Assembly (NCBI GenBank): GCA_963755705.1
Contig: CAVWKW010000002.1
Coordinates: forward strand, 558,001 to 622,000
DNA: 64,000 nucleotides
Direction: 5' to 3'
Origin: JBARDN01 sp963755705
Lineage (GTDB): Bacteria > Desulfobacterota > Binatia > Binatales > Binataceae
Shown: piece after piece, positions 6,832 to 15,822 of the stretch
How positions within the stretch are numbered: position 1 is the first letter of the stretch
Layout: each line of letters begins with the position of its first letter
Program-made: the position numbers and the translations under genes
The notes under the pieces: generated by a model
Databases searched by the model: none
What the model saw: only the letters and a program-made list of their open reading frames with translations
What the model was told of the DNA's origin: nothing

Positions 6832-8190
6832 ATGGATCGTGACGGTATCCGCCATGCCCGCGCCGCCCTGTTGGCAGCGATACTCCTGCTGCTCGCCGCG
6901 GGACGCGTGGTTGCGAGTCCGCGCAGTTGGCAGCCGCTGCTCATTCGCGGTGCGCAGATTCCGCAGCTCATCGGCCAGCGCAACAGCCGTTTCGAGGTCC
7001 TGGTGGCGCATGGCGCGAAGCTCGAACCGATTCCGTTCCAAATTGACGAGATCGCGAACGACGGAGCCTACGCGCTGCCCGACGGGCCCGAGCCGACCGT
7101 GGACGAAACGCCGGGCGTGCTCGATAGCGGCGACGAAATCGCGATGATGATGTCGGATCTGGACGGCCGCGCACAGCACGGCGCTGTGCTGCCTCCGGGC
7201 GCGGTTGAGGTTCAGGTGCAGGATCCTCTGGGCGGTCCGGACCGCTACGTCTATATTGCGGCCGTCGACGCGCCCAAGCTCAGCCCTAAGAGCTACGTCA
7301 ACTACGATCCCGCGACCGGTTTGGTCGAGACCGACAGCTACCGGCTGGGCTTCACCAACGATATCGCGGACGATTTCACCTTGCAGAACCGCAAGGGGCA
7401 GCATCTGCCGAACATGATCGATCGGTTCAAGGTCCGAATGCGTGCACGCGTGTTCGGACTGTTTCATATCTCGCTGACCGAGAACGACGTGAGTAACCGC
7501 GTGCTGGCGTGGAAGGCCGGGCCGATCCGGGTGATCAAACGGGTCAGCCACTCGGTGAGCCTCTTTCCCGGGATCAGTTCTTCAGAGGCGTTGAGCGACG
7601 ACTTTTTTTACCGCGATTATTTCGAGAATCCATTCACAGTCGATTTTCCGGCACTGCCCGACGCGCTGTTCGGAGATATCCAGGTCCGGGTCGATTTTGA
7701 TTTCACCGATCTGAGCGGCTATGAGCTCTTGTGGTCCGGGATGCGGACGGCGCCGATCAAGATCGGCGATATCCGCGCCGAGAGTGCGCTCGCCAGCGAT
7801 CACGCGGCCGCGATCTCATGGATCGCGTTTCGCGGCCATGGCCGCACCACCGTTCAAACGCTCGCGCCGGTCGCCGATCTGAATAATATTCAGCGCCGGG
7901 TCTATTTCCGCGATGAGACCGGCGCATCCGGCACCGCCGCCGCTTCAAGCGCATCCAGCCGCGGCGTCGGTTACGTGATGACAGGTTGGGAATCGATGGC
8001 GCGCGGGGCGCATTCGCTGGACTCGCTGCTAATCACGGCGCCGGGAAATTACGATCCGGAAGTGATGTTTCGGGAGCTGCACAGTCCGCCCGTCGTGCGC
8101 GCGGCGCCCGGCCCGGAGTTAAGCGCGGCACCGCGTGCGCGGCGCGCGCGGGCTATCGAGCGACGCGGTTCGCGACGATTCGGTACTTGA
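6832..8190 (+). CDS. Exported protein of unknown function
   Basis: A 452-residue product with a clear signal peptide (ARAALLAAILLLLAAG, then VVAS). The mature part opens with WQPLLIRGAQIPQLIGQ and is rich in beta-prone segments such as FRFEVLVAHGAKLEPIPFQI and VEVQVQDPLGGPDRYVYIAA. I recognise no catalytic motif or named domain. The C-terminal ~35 residues are strongly basic (RARRARAIERRGSRRFGT) and overlap the convergent YceI gene by 38 bp. That overlap suggests a recent C-terminal extension by readthrough into antisense sequence. GGGAG upstream of the ATG supports the start. Confidence 0.6.
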   Translation: MDRDGIRHARAALLAAILLLLAAGRVVASPRSWQPLLIRGAQIPQLIGQRNSRFEVLVAHGAKLEPIPFQIDEIANDGAYALPDGPEPTVDETPGVLDSGDEIAMMMSDLDGRAQHGAVLPPGAVEVQVQDPLGGPDRYVYIAAVDAPKLSPKSYVNYDPATGLVETDSYRLGFTNDIADDFTLQNRKGQHLPNMIDRFKVRMRARVFGLFHISLTENDVSNRVLAWKAGPIRVIKRVSHSVSLFPGISSSEALSDDFFYRDYFENPFTVDFPALPDALFGDIQVRVDFDFTDLSGYELLWSGMRTAPIKIGDIRAESALASDHAAAISWIAFRGHGRTTVQTLAPVADLNNIQRRVYFRDETGASGTAAASSASSRGVGYVMTGWESMARGAHSLDSLLITAPGNYDPEVMFRELHSPPVVRAAPGPELSAAPRARRARAIERRGSRRFGT

Positions 8191-8770
8191 CCGTCACTTC
8201 GTCGCTCGCGTGCATCACGCCCATCATGCCGGTCGGAATGGGCATCCCGAATCGCGGATACCGGAAGCTGACTTCGCCACGCGCCTCGAGGCGATCGCGT
8301 CCAATCAGGGTCACGCTCACCAGCGCGTCAATCGACTGCGTCTGTCCGCGCATGGTCAGGTTACCGATAATCAAGGCGGAGCCTTCGCCAGGCGTGTCGA
8401 TCGCCACGTCCTTTACACCGGTGCTGATGAAGGTAATGTCCGGATAGCTGGCCGACTCGAGCACGGTTCCAGTAACCACGCTGTCGCGCCGGGAATTGCC
8501 GCTCGAATAGCTCGACGAATCGATCACCAGCTTCAGGTTTGCGCCGACGGCCGGATCGGCAGGATTGCCCGTGACCTCACCCGAGCGCACGCGGAAGGAC
8601 CCAATCGCGTCGCCGCGAAACCTCGACAGCGGCTGGGCGACCACGGCCAGCACCTCGCATTGGGCGGGATCGACGACGTAACGAACCATCGCCGCCTGCG
8701 CGATCCGGGGCATCGCGGCGATCGCGGCAGTAAGCAAAATTGCCAACGCCACACGGCTTCGGACGGTCAT
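8153..8770 (-). CDS. YceI-family periplasmic lipid-binding-like protein
   Basis: 205 residues with a signal peptide (VALAILLTAAIAAMPRIAQA). The YceI fold follows: VRYVVDPAQCEVLAVV, SRFRGDAIGSFRV, a central SYPDITFISTGVKD, then GNLTMRGQTQSIDALVSV and a final EVTVKYRIVAN. YceI proteins form a lipocalin-like barrel that binds isoprenoids or fatty acyl chains in the periplasm. Length is normal for the family. The gene is convergent with, and overlaps by 38 bp, the exported protein on the other strand. Confidence 0.85.
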   Translation of the reverse strand: MTVRSRVALAILLTAAIAAMPRIAQAAMVRYVVDPAQCEVLAVVAQPLSRFRGDAIGSFRVRSGEVTGNPADPAVGANLKLVIDSSSYSSGNSRRDSVVTGTVLESASYPDITFISTGVKDVAIDTPGEGSALIIGNLTMRGQTQSIDALVSVTLIGRDRLEARGEVSFRYPRFGMPIPTGMMGVMHASDEVTVKYRIVANRVAR

Positions 8771-8929
8771 TTCATCGACCTGTCATCATAATAGACCTGT
8801 GATCCGCTTCAACCGCCGAGCCCGATCCTCCTTCACACGACATCAAGCGTTGTTATCGGAATGTGTAGGCTGATGCAAAGAAAGCGACCCGATAATTTCA
8901 TGCATTCGGTCCCAACCGGCACGGACCGC

Positions 8930-9322
8930 CTAAGCCCTATCGCGGTAGCAGACGAGTTCGAGCAGATTCCCGTCGGGATCGAGGAAGTACGTGCAATCGT
9001 GGTCGCCCCAGTCGATCGGCTGTGCGGTTTCGACGCCCGCCGCGGCCAGCCGATGCTTTGCGCCCGCAAAATCCTCCGCACTGACCCGGAACGCATGATG
9101 CCCGCGGCCGAGAGGATGCGCGATCAGCGCGGCGCGCGCCTGCGGCGTCTTCGGTGAGCGCGCCACTTCGAACAGCGCGAGGTTTTGTCCGCCGCAATCG
9201 AGCAGCACCTGGCCCCCAAGATTCGCGGCAACGCCGAGGCCGAGCACATCGGTGTAGAAGCGCTGGGCGCGCGCGAGTTCCGCGACCTCGATTCCAAAAT
9301 GATCCAGCCGCAAAAGCTTCAT
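8930..9322 (-). CDS. VOC/glyoxalase-family metalloenzyme
   Basis: I take the ATG at 9322 (130 residues, MKLLRLDHFGIEV) because it begins exactly at the VOC fold; the longer frame runs antisense to the RND gene. Candidate metal ligands are visible: His8 in LDHFGIEV, the His pair in GRGHHAFRV and Glu in GNLLELVCY. It has the GQNLALFEV and DPDGN signatures of glyoxalase/dioxygenase members. Substrate cannot be assigned. It lies 29 bp downstream of the RND transporter on the same strand. Confidence 0.8.
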   Translation of the reverse strand: MKLLRLDHFGIEVAELARAQRFYTDVLGLGVAANLGGQVLLDCGGQNLALFEVARSPKTPQARAALIAHPLGRGHHAFRVSAEDFAGAKHRLAAAGVETAQPIDWGDHDCTYFLDPDGNLLELVCYRDRA

Positions 9323-9351
9323 CGATGTGCTCGAACTCGCGGCGTGCTTCG

Positions 9352-11742
9352 TTAAGATGCGGTTGCCACCGTGCGCTGCGCCAGGTCTGGCCGCCGGGAG
9401 GCTATGATCCGGTCTTTCTCGCGATGGATGAATTTTGGATCGAACGTCACGATCAAGACCGGCAGCACCGTCATCGCTCCGATCATCGACACGAACATCC
9501 AGACCGCCAGCAGCATCCCCATCTCGGCGTCGAACCTGATGCTCGACCAATACCAGAACAGCACCGAGGCGACGAGCGTCAGGGCGGTGAAGGCGACCGC
9601 CTTACCCGATGTGACCAGGGCGTTGTAGGTCGCGCCCTTGAGCTCGCGGCCGAGCGCGAGCTCCTCGATAATCCGGCTCACGATATAGATCGCGTAGTCG
9701 ATTCCAAATCCGACACCGACCGTAACCACCGGCAGCGTGTTGATATTGATCCCAACGTCATGCGCGCCCATGTAAGCATTGATCGCGGCGTTGGCCAGCG
9801 CGAGCGGGAACAGCAGATAGAAACCGGCCATGAATGATCGATAGGTGACGAGCACAATTATGTAGATGGTCGCGAATGCGAGCACGTTGAGCAGCAGATC
9901 GTTGTCGATAATTTCCTGATTGGCGGCGGCAAGCGAGCCGATAATTCCGGCGGCGAGCTTGAACTCGACGCCGTCAACGTGATTTTTCGGCTCGGCGAAA
10001 AAGCGCTGGGTGCGGAGCACGATTCGCTGGACGTTTTCGCCCTCGCGGTTCTTGGCGAACACGGTGATCTGCGTGGCGTCGCGGCGCGGCGTAATAATGT
10101 ACGCGGTCGAAAGCGGTGAGGCGCCAGCGAGCAATCCACCGAGCAATTGTCCGGTACCACGCTTGGTGGTTGGCAGCACATTCCATTTGGGCTCGAACTC
10201 TTGCAGCGCGGAGCCGCCATTCGAAAGCAGATCGGCGACTGAGAAAGTGCGCCCGACCGCGGGGTCGCCTTCCATGTAGCGCTGATAGCGATCCATCACG
10301 TGAAACAGCTTCGGATCGTTGAGCGCGCTGCGATTGTTCAGCTCGGCGACGACCACGAACTGCTCGATTCCGCCGAATTCGTCCTGAATCGACCGCATCG
10401 CATGATTGTACGGCGAATTGGGCCAGAGCACGGGCGATTGCGAAGACGGGTCGCCGACTTTGAGTCCGGTCCAGAAAAATGCGCACAGCAGAATCGCGAT
10501 CGCGGTCGCACCCATCGTGATTTTGCGCCCGCGCGGCTCGAGCATCGGATGCGCGATCGCGACCAGCATCCGCTTGAAGAAGCCGCGCTCGCGCCGTTCG
10601 ATCACTTCGATTCGCGGCGGCTCGAGGTAGTAATAGACAATCGGGTTGAGCAGCAACTCGCTCACGATAATCGCCGCGATCCAGAACGACGCCGTGATCG
10701 CGAGTTTTTGCAGGAACAGCACCGGCACCAGCAGGATCACCAGAACTCCGAACGCGTCGGTCAGGATTCCCGAAAGCGACGGCACGAACAGCTCGGAGAA
10801 GGCCGAGAGGATCGCGGTGTTCTTGTCGCGGGTGCGGTAGTACTCCTCGTAATAGCGATCGTGCATCTGCACCGAATGGCTGACCGCGCGCGCGGTTATC
10901 AGAAACGGGATCACCAGCACCAACGGGTCGAGCGTGAAACCGATGAGGCGGATAAAGCCCAGCCCCCAGATCGCGCAGATTACGCCCGAGATGGTCGGGC
11001 GCAGCGCTCCGCGCCAATCGTGGAAATAGAGATAGAGCAGAATCCACAGCGCGAGCACCGTCAACAGAAAAATTTTGAAGATCTGCGGCGTGTAATGGTA
11101 AACCCATCCGTAAAGAATCGGCTGTCCGCCGACGTAGATCCGTACGTCTGCTCCCTTTTCCGGATCCACGACGATCTTGTAAACCTCGTCGAAGATACGC
11201 TGGTAGTCGAGCCGCGACTCGAGGAAGCTCCCCTCGATAATCGCCGCCTTGTCGTCGAGCGAAACGAAGCGTCCGAACACCGCTCCCGGATTTTTGTGGA
11301 CGTTGCTGCGGACCTCGTCAATCTCGCCTTGCGTCGAGGGAACCTTGCCGCCGGGCAGCACCGGAGTGTTCAAAATCACGCCGCCCGCCAGTGGGCGGAA
11401 AAAGCTCGCGGTTGATAGCGATCGCACCGAGCCGTGCTGGATTCCGTAAACCAGATCCATGTCGCCCGTCATCTTGACGATCTTGGCGAGAATCGCAGGG
11501 GTGTAGATGGTGCCCTCGCGCGCCTCGATCATCACGGTGACGTTGTTGACGCTGCCAAAATAGGTATCGTACTTGTGCGCAATTTTTATGAACGGATGGT
11601 TCTGCGGAAGCAGATCGCCGAAGCTTGTTACCAGGCGGGTTTGCGCCGCGTAGTAACCGAAGAACCCGGTCAGTGCGGCGATTACGATCAACACGTAAAA
11701 GCGCCGCTTGATTATCCATTCGCCGAACCGGTACCAGACCAT
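9352..11742 (-). CDS. MMPL/RND-family exporter
   Basis: A 796-residue protein with the RND architecture: a first transmembrane helix (FYVLIVIAALTGFFGYYAAQT), a large periplasmic loop, a block of five to six helices, then a second copy of the same arrangement. The central membrane block has GVICAIWGLGFIRLIG, and the second has VGFGIDYAIYIVSRIIEE, the Asp-bearing motif of the MMPL/sterol-sensing class. Such pumps move lipids or hydrophobic compounds using the proton gradient. No membrane-fusion or outer-membrane partner is adjacent. The gene upstream in the same direction is a Ycf48-like lipoprotein, a pairing seen beside RND genes in other bacteria. Confidence 0.85.
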   Translation of the reverse strand: MVWYRFGEWIIKRRFYVLIVIAALTGFFGYYAAQTRLVTSFGDLLPQNHPFIKIAHKYDTYFGSVNNVTVMIEAREGTIYTPAILAKIVKMTGDMDLVYGIQHGSVRSLSTASFFRPLAGGVILNTPVLPGGKVPSTQGEIDEVRSNVHKNPGAVFGRFVSLDDKAAIIEGSFLESRLDYQRIFDEVYKIVVDPEKGADVRIYVGGQPILYGWVYHYTPQIFKIFLLTVLALWILLYLYFHDWRGALRPTISGVICAIWGLGFIRLIGFTLDPLVLVIPFLITARAVSHSVQMHDRYYEEYYRTRDKNTAILSAFSELFVPSLSGILTDAFGVLVILLVPVLFLQKLAITASFWIAAIIVSELLLNPIVYYYLEPPRIEVIERRERGFFKRMLVAIAHPMLEPRGRKITMGATAIAILLCAFFWTGLKVGDPSSQSPVLWPNSPYNHAMRSIQDEFGGIEQFVVVAELNNRSALNDPKLFHVMDRYQRYMEGDPAVGRTFSVADLLSNGGSALQEFEPKWNVLPTTKRGTGQLLGGLLAGASPLSTAYIITPRRDATQITVFAKNREGENVQRIVLRTQRFFAEPKNHVDGVEFKLAAGIIGSLAAANQEIIDNDLLLNVLAFATIYIIVLVTYRSFMAGFYLLFPLALANAAINAYMGAHDVGININTLPVVTVGVGFGIDYAIYIVSRIIEELALGRELKGATYNALVTSGKAVAFTALTLVASVLFWYWSSIRFDAEMGMLLAVWMFVSMIGAMTVLPVLIVTFDPKFIHREKDRIIASRRPDLAQRTVATAS

Positions 11743-11772
11743 CGAGTTCTCCGCCTTACGCCGCGTGCCGGG

Positions 11773-12909
11773 CTAGCCCTGGCAAAAACGCCAGGTTTTG
11801 CCGCCGTCCGCTGTGTATAGAACCGTTCCCAGGCCGACGATCCATCCGTGCTGGCTATCGAAAAAGCGCACCTGGCAGAATGGAAACGGCAGCGCCGCGA
11901 CGCTGCTGTCGTGCGCCCATGCGCCATTGGGTTGCAGGCGCAGGACCGTTCCGGTCAACCCAACAGTCATCCCCTGATCGCCGCCGAACAAATCGATAGA
12001 GAACAGCGGATCGCGCGCCGGAATCCGCGGCGCCTCGGTCTCGATCGCCTCGGGCGGGTCGCCGGGCTTCTTGGCCCGGGGTGCAAAGCTCCAGGTTTTG
12101 CCGCCGTCACTGGTAACGATCACCCATCCCTCGACTCCGCTGGCGGCGCCGTGCTGGGCGTCACGAAAGGATACGCCGAACATGCTCGGGAGCTGGAAAT
12201 CGGCGAAGCGAGGATCGTCGTTGGGGCCGAGCGGACGCTTCCATTGTGCGACCAGGGAACCCTGCTGTTCCTGCCAGGTCTTGCCGCCGTTGGCGGTCGC
12301 CCATATCCGTCCCAACTCGCCGACGATCCATCCGTGATCATCGTCAACGAACGAGACGCCGTAGAATTTTGGTTCTTCGAACGGAAGCGCGTAGTCCTGC
12401 AGCTCGGCTGGAAACAGGCGCTCCAACTCGCGCTTGAAAAACGTCTCGCCGCCGTCGGTGGTGCTCAGCACCAGAGAACCGTCGCCGACCAGATATCCGT
12501 GCAGGCGATCGGGAAACGACAGCGAAAAAATGAACAGATGGGTGCGCGAGTTTATCCGCTGCCAGGTCTTGCCGCCGTCGCGCGTGCGCATTATCAAGCC
12601 GTCCTGACCGCACAGGTATCCATTCTGATCGTCCACCATCTGGATCCCGAACACGGCCAGATCAGTGTCTATATCGACCCGCTTGAAATGCAGCCCGCCA
12701 TCTTCGGTGAGCAGAACCTTGCCGCGCGTGCCGACGATAAACGCCCGGGTGGGACTGGTCGGCCAAACGTCGAAGAAATTATCCGAGAACGTGATCGCCC
12801 GTTCTTTGAGCGGCGGCACTGCAACTTCGCGATGACACGCCGATACGGCAAGCGCTGCGACGGCGACGAGCAAGACTATCCACTTGCGCGCGATCTTGTC
12901 TGGTATCAT
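11773..12909 (-). CDS. Ycf48/Hcf136-like BNR-repeat lipoprotein
   Basis: The ATG at 12909 gives 378 residues with a lipoprotein signal (IVLLVAVAALAVSACH, lipobox AVSAC). The body is a repeat propeller: blades recur with LTEDGGLHFKRV, MRTRDGGKTWQRI, LSTTDGGETFFKR, WATANGGKTWQEQ, VTSDGGKTWSFA and YTADGGKTWRF, the Asp-box pattern of photosystem assembly factor Ycf48-like proteins. Photosynthesis is not implied; non-phototrophs keep these next to RND exporters, and a role in exporter assembly or substrate handling is inference. It lies 30 bp upstream of the RND gene, likely one operon. Confidence 0.83.
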   Translation of the reverse strand: MIPDKIARKWIVLLVAVAALAVSACHREVAVPPLKERAITFSDNFFDVWPTSPTRAFIVGTRGKVLLTEDGGLHFKRVDIDTDLAVFGIQMVDDQNGYLCGQDGLIMRTRDGGKTWQRINSRTHLFIFSLSFPDRLHGYLVGDGSLVLSTTDGGETFFKRELERLFPAELQDYALPFEEPKFYGVSFVDDDHGWIVGELGRIWATANGGKTWQEQQGSLVAQWKRPLGPNDDPRFADFQLPSMFGVSFRDAQHGAASGVEGWVIVTSDGGKTWSFAPRAKKPGDPPEAIETEAPRIPARDPLFSIDLFGGDQGMTVGLTGTVLRLQPNGAWAHDSSVAALPFPFCQVRFFDSQHGWIVGLGTVLYTADGGKTWRFCQG

Positions 12910-12987
12910 TCCGACCTCGAAAATCCGCTCTATACTCAAGGAAAGCGCCGTGGTGTGCAAGCCGGAAAAGCCCACGCTCTGCGCCCG

Positions 12988-14214
12988 TCAGCCCAAATCG
13001 GCCAGCAACAGACCGGTCAGATATTCGCCCTCGGCATGCCCCAGCAGCACAGGATGATCGGGGCCGGGACCGAGCCGCGCGAGCAGCTTGAGCTTGCGCC
13101 CGGATTTGTTCTGCGCGATCCGCACCGCGCGCAGAAACTCCTCGCCCCGGAAATGCACCGAACAACTGAAACTCAGGATTCGTCCGCCCGGCGCCAGCAC
13201 GCGTATCGCAAGCGCGTTCAGCTCGACGTACATGCGTCCCGCTCGATCCGCTTCGGCTCGGCTGCGCGCCAAAGGGGGCGGGTCGAGGACCACCAGATCG
13301 AAGCGCTCCTCAGTTTTGGCCATGAACTCGCCCGCTTCGGCATGAATCAGTTGTGCGGCGTCAGCAGCATGGCCATTAAGCCCCAAGTTCTTCTGCGCCG
13401 CCTCGAGCGCCCGGGTCGCCGTGTCGATAGCGACGACGCGTGCCGCGCCGCCCGCCAGCGCCGCGAGCGAGAAGCCTGCGTTGTAGCAGTACGCGTCCAG
13501 CACGCGCGCGCCGGCCGACTGCCTGCGCACGATCGCGCGATTTTCGCGCTGATCCAGAAATGCGCCGGTCTTCTGGCCGCGAGTGAGATCGACGGAGAAT
13601 TTTATTCCATTTTCGGTCGCAAGAGTTTCAGAGACCTCGGCGCCGTACGCAACCCCGATCCGATCTGCAAGCCCTTCCTGCTTGCGCACCGCGCCCTGAC
13701 TGCGCTCGATAATCGCCCGTGGCGAGAACCGGGCGGCGAGTGCGGAAATGATTTCCGACCGCATCGCGTCCGCACCGGCGGTCAGAAGCTGGAGCACCAG
13801 CACGTCGCCGTAACGATCGACCACCACGCCCGAGAGTCCGTCGCCGTCGCCATTGACGAGCCGGTACGAATCGGTGTCGCCGCCGATGAATTGGCCTCGC
13901 AAGGCGATCGCGTCCTCGAGCCGCCGCGCGATCAACTTCGCGATGGCGGGAGCCTCACCCCACGCGAGCATCCGGATCGCGATCGTGGTCACGGAATTGT
14001 AATAGCCGAGACCCAGCAGGTCGCCGCCGGAATCGCGCACCTCGACCATGGCGCCGGCTGCAAGTCCGATCGGTTCGACGCGCGCAATCGCTTGCGAGAA
14101 GATCCACGGGTTTCCGCCGCGCACCGGACCGTCGCGCCCGGTGCGGAGAAAAATTCGCCCGGCAGGTTCAAGCGCGGCCTTTTCTGGAACCGCGATAATT
14201 TGGTCTGCGGTCAT
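12988..14214 (-). CDS. rlmI: 23S rRNA cytosine-C5 methyltransferase RlmI-type
   Basis: The ATG at 14214 gives 408 residues and overlaps the moaC stop (ATGA), so the two are translationally coupled. An N-terminal PUA domain (GRDGPVRGGNPWIFSQAI) is followed by an EEHD-like middle part and a class I SAM methyltransferase: KTGAFLDQRENR, VLDAYCYNAGFSLAAL (motif I), VVAIDTATRALE, and FDLVVLDPPPLARSR (motif IV). The final FSCSVHF carries the Cys expected of m5C enzymes. This is the YccW/RlmI arrangement that methylates C1962 of 23S rRNA in E. coli. The exact target base here is inference. Confidence 0.85.
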   Translation of the reverse strand: MTADQIIAVPEKAALEPAGRIFLRTGRDGPVRGGNPWIFSQAIARVEPIGLAAGAMVEVRDSGGDLLGLGYYNSVTTIAIRMLAWGEAPAIAKLIARRLEDAIALRGQFIGGDTDSYRLVNGDGDGLSGVVVDRYGDVLVLQLLTAGADAMRSEIISALAARFSPRAIIERSQGAVRKQEGLADRIGVAYGAEVSETLATENGIKFSVDLTRGQKTGAFLDQRENRAIVRRQSAGARVLDAYCYNAGFSLAALAGGAARVVAIDTATRALEAAQKNLGLNGHAADAAQLIHAEAGEFMAKTEERFDLVVLDPPPLARSRAEADRAGRMYVELNALAIRVLAPGGRILSFSCSVHFRGEEFLRAVRIAQNKSGRKLKLLARLGPGPDHPVLLGHAEGEYLTGLLLADLG

Positions 14215-14762
14215 TTGGATCGGGTTCCGGGCAGCCCTGTCGGCCACGGCGTTTCGTTCCCGCGCCGGAACTCGCCGCTGCGCCCGCCGGACTTGCTGAC
14301 CAGACGGATCGCGCCGATCTCCATCGCGCGGTCGATCGATTTTGCCATGTCGTAGATCGTGAGCGCCGCCACGCTGACCGCGACCATCGCTTCCATCTCT
14401 ACCCCGGTGCGCGCGCTAGTCACCGTGCGCGCCTGGATTTCGAGCGCGGAGCTGTCGCGGCTCGGGCGGAATTCAATTTCGACCACATCAAGCGCAATCT
14501 GATGACACAGCGGGATCATTTCCTGGGTTCGTTTGGCCGCCATGATTCCCGCAATCCGCGCCGCGGCAAGCGCCTCGCCCTTGGCCAAGCCGGCGCCAAT
14601 GATCGCGGCAAGCGTGGCCGGCTCCATCGCGACTTGGCCGCGTGCGACAGCCTCGCGCCGGGTAACGGCCTTGGCGCCGACATCGACCATCGCAATACGC
14701 CCTCGCGCGTCAAGATGAGTCAGACGCGCGGGAGTTGTGCCGACTTTGTTCTTGTTTGCCAT
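14211..14762 (-). CDS. moaC: Cyclic pyranopterin monophosphate synthase MoaC
   Basis: 183 residues. MoaC signatures are present: TRREAVARGQVAM, KRTQEMIPLCHQI, and the active-site stretch TGVEMEAMVAVSVAALTIYD followed by MAKSIDRAMEIG and LVSKSGGRSG. MoaC converts the MoaA product to cPMP in molybdenum-cofactor synthesis. Other moa genes are not in the window, but a molybdenum hydroxylase is encoded at 36-40 kb and would need the cofactor. The C-terminal ~20 residues extend past the usual end. It overlaps rlmI by 4 bp. Confidence 0.93.
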   Translation of the reverse strand: MANKNKVGTTPARLTHLDARGRIAMVDVGAKAVTRREAVARGQVAMEPATLAAIIGAGLAKGEALAAARIAGIMAAKRTQEMIPLCHQIALDVVEIEFRPSRDSSALEIQARTVTSARTGVEMEAMVAVSVAALTIYDMAKSIDRAMEIGAIRLVSKSGGRSGEFRRGNETPWPTGLPGTRSK

Positions 14763-14863
14763 GTTCCGTGACCCATAAGCTTATGTTGACCGGCTCGACG
14801 GATACAATAAACTCGGTCGCATTCAGTCCACGGAACCTCGGGGAAATTTTGCGGTAAATTCTG

Positions 14864-15820
14864 ATGGCCGACGAAACAAGCAAAGAAATCTACAAAGTTG
14901 TGATACTGGGTTCCGGCCCCGCCGGCCTGACGGCGGCGCTGTATAGCGCGCGCGCCAATCTGCGCCCACTGGTGATCGAAGGGATGGAGCCCGGCGGACA
15001 GCTCACCACCACCACCGAGGTCGAGAACTACCCAGGATTCGAGAAAGGCGTTCAGGGACCCGAGATGATGGAGGTGTTCCGCAAGCAGGTTGAGCGCTTC
15101 GGCACGCGCTTCCTGCAAGGCGAGGTCTCCGAGGTGCGCCTGGGCGGCAGGCCCTTTGAACTCGAGTGCGAGGGCAAGACGATACGCACCGAGACGCTAA
15201 TCATAGCAACCGGCGCGACCGCGAAGTGGCTGGGAATCGAATCCGAGCAGCGGCTCAAGGGTTACGGCGTCAGCGCATGCGCGACCTGCGACGGCGCATT
15301 CTTCAAGAACAAGGAAATCGTGGTTGTTGGTGGAGGCGATACGGCGGTCGAGGAGGCGACCTTCCTGACCCGATTCGCGTCGAAGGTTTCGCTCGTGCTT
15401 CGGCGCGGGGAGCTGCGCGCGTCGAAGATCATGCAGGACCGCGCGCACAAAAACCCCAAGATCGGATTCATCTGGGATTCAATAATCCACGAGATTCACG
15501 GCGAGCCCAAGACCGGGGTCAGCGGCGTCACACTGAAGAACGTCAAGACCGACGAGGCTTCGCATTTCAAAACCGACGGCGTGTTCATGGCTATCGGCCA
15601 CAAGCCCAACACCGATATCTTCAAGGGCCAGGTCGAGATGGACGAGCTCGGCTACCTGAAAGTCAAACCCGGCACGACCTACACCAATATCGAAGGCGTT
15701 TTCGCCGCCGGCGACGTGGCGGATCGGGTCTATCGGCAGGCGGTGACAGCGGCCGGCACCGGATGCATGGCGGCGATCGACGCCGAGCGCTGGCTAGAAG
15801 CGCGGCATCATCACCAATAA
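14864..15820 (+). CDS. trxB: Thioredoxin reductase
   Basis: 318 residues with the complete low-molecular-weight TrxB layout: FAD-binding GSGPAGLTAALYSARA near residue 15, the redox-active CATCDGAFF at about 140, the NADPH-binding VVVGGGDTAVEEA directly after it, and the C-terminal FAD motif VFAAGDVADRVYRQAVTAAG. It transfers electrons from NADPH to thioredoxin in the cytoplasm. It is divergent from moaC, with about 100 bp between the starts, and convergent with the enoyl-CoA hydratase gene 2 bp beyond its stop. Confidence 0.95.
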   Translation: MADETSKEIYKVVILGSGPAGLTAALYSARANLRPLVIEGMEPGGQLTTTTEVENYPGFEKGVQGPEMMEVFRKQVERFGTRFLQGEVSEVRLGGRPFELECEGKTIRTETLIIATGATAKWLGIESEQRLKGYGVSACATCDGAFFKNKEIVVVGGGDTAVEEATFLTRFASKVSLVLRRGELRASKIMQDRAHKNPKIGFIWDSIIHEIHGEPKTGVSGVTLKNVKTDEASHFKTDGVFMAIGHKPNTDIFKGQVEMDELGYLKVKPGTTYTNIEGVFAAGDVADRVYRQAVTAAGTGCMAAIDAERWLEARHHHQ

Positions 15821-15822
15821 TC

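Noticed and set aside
11848..14355. Plus-strand open frame of 835 codons
   Set aside because: Antisense to the Ycf48-like, rlmI and moaC genes; Arg/His-rich composition with no domain. A product of GC-rich codon usage.
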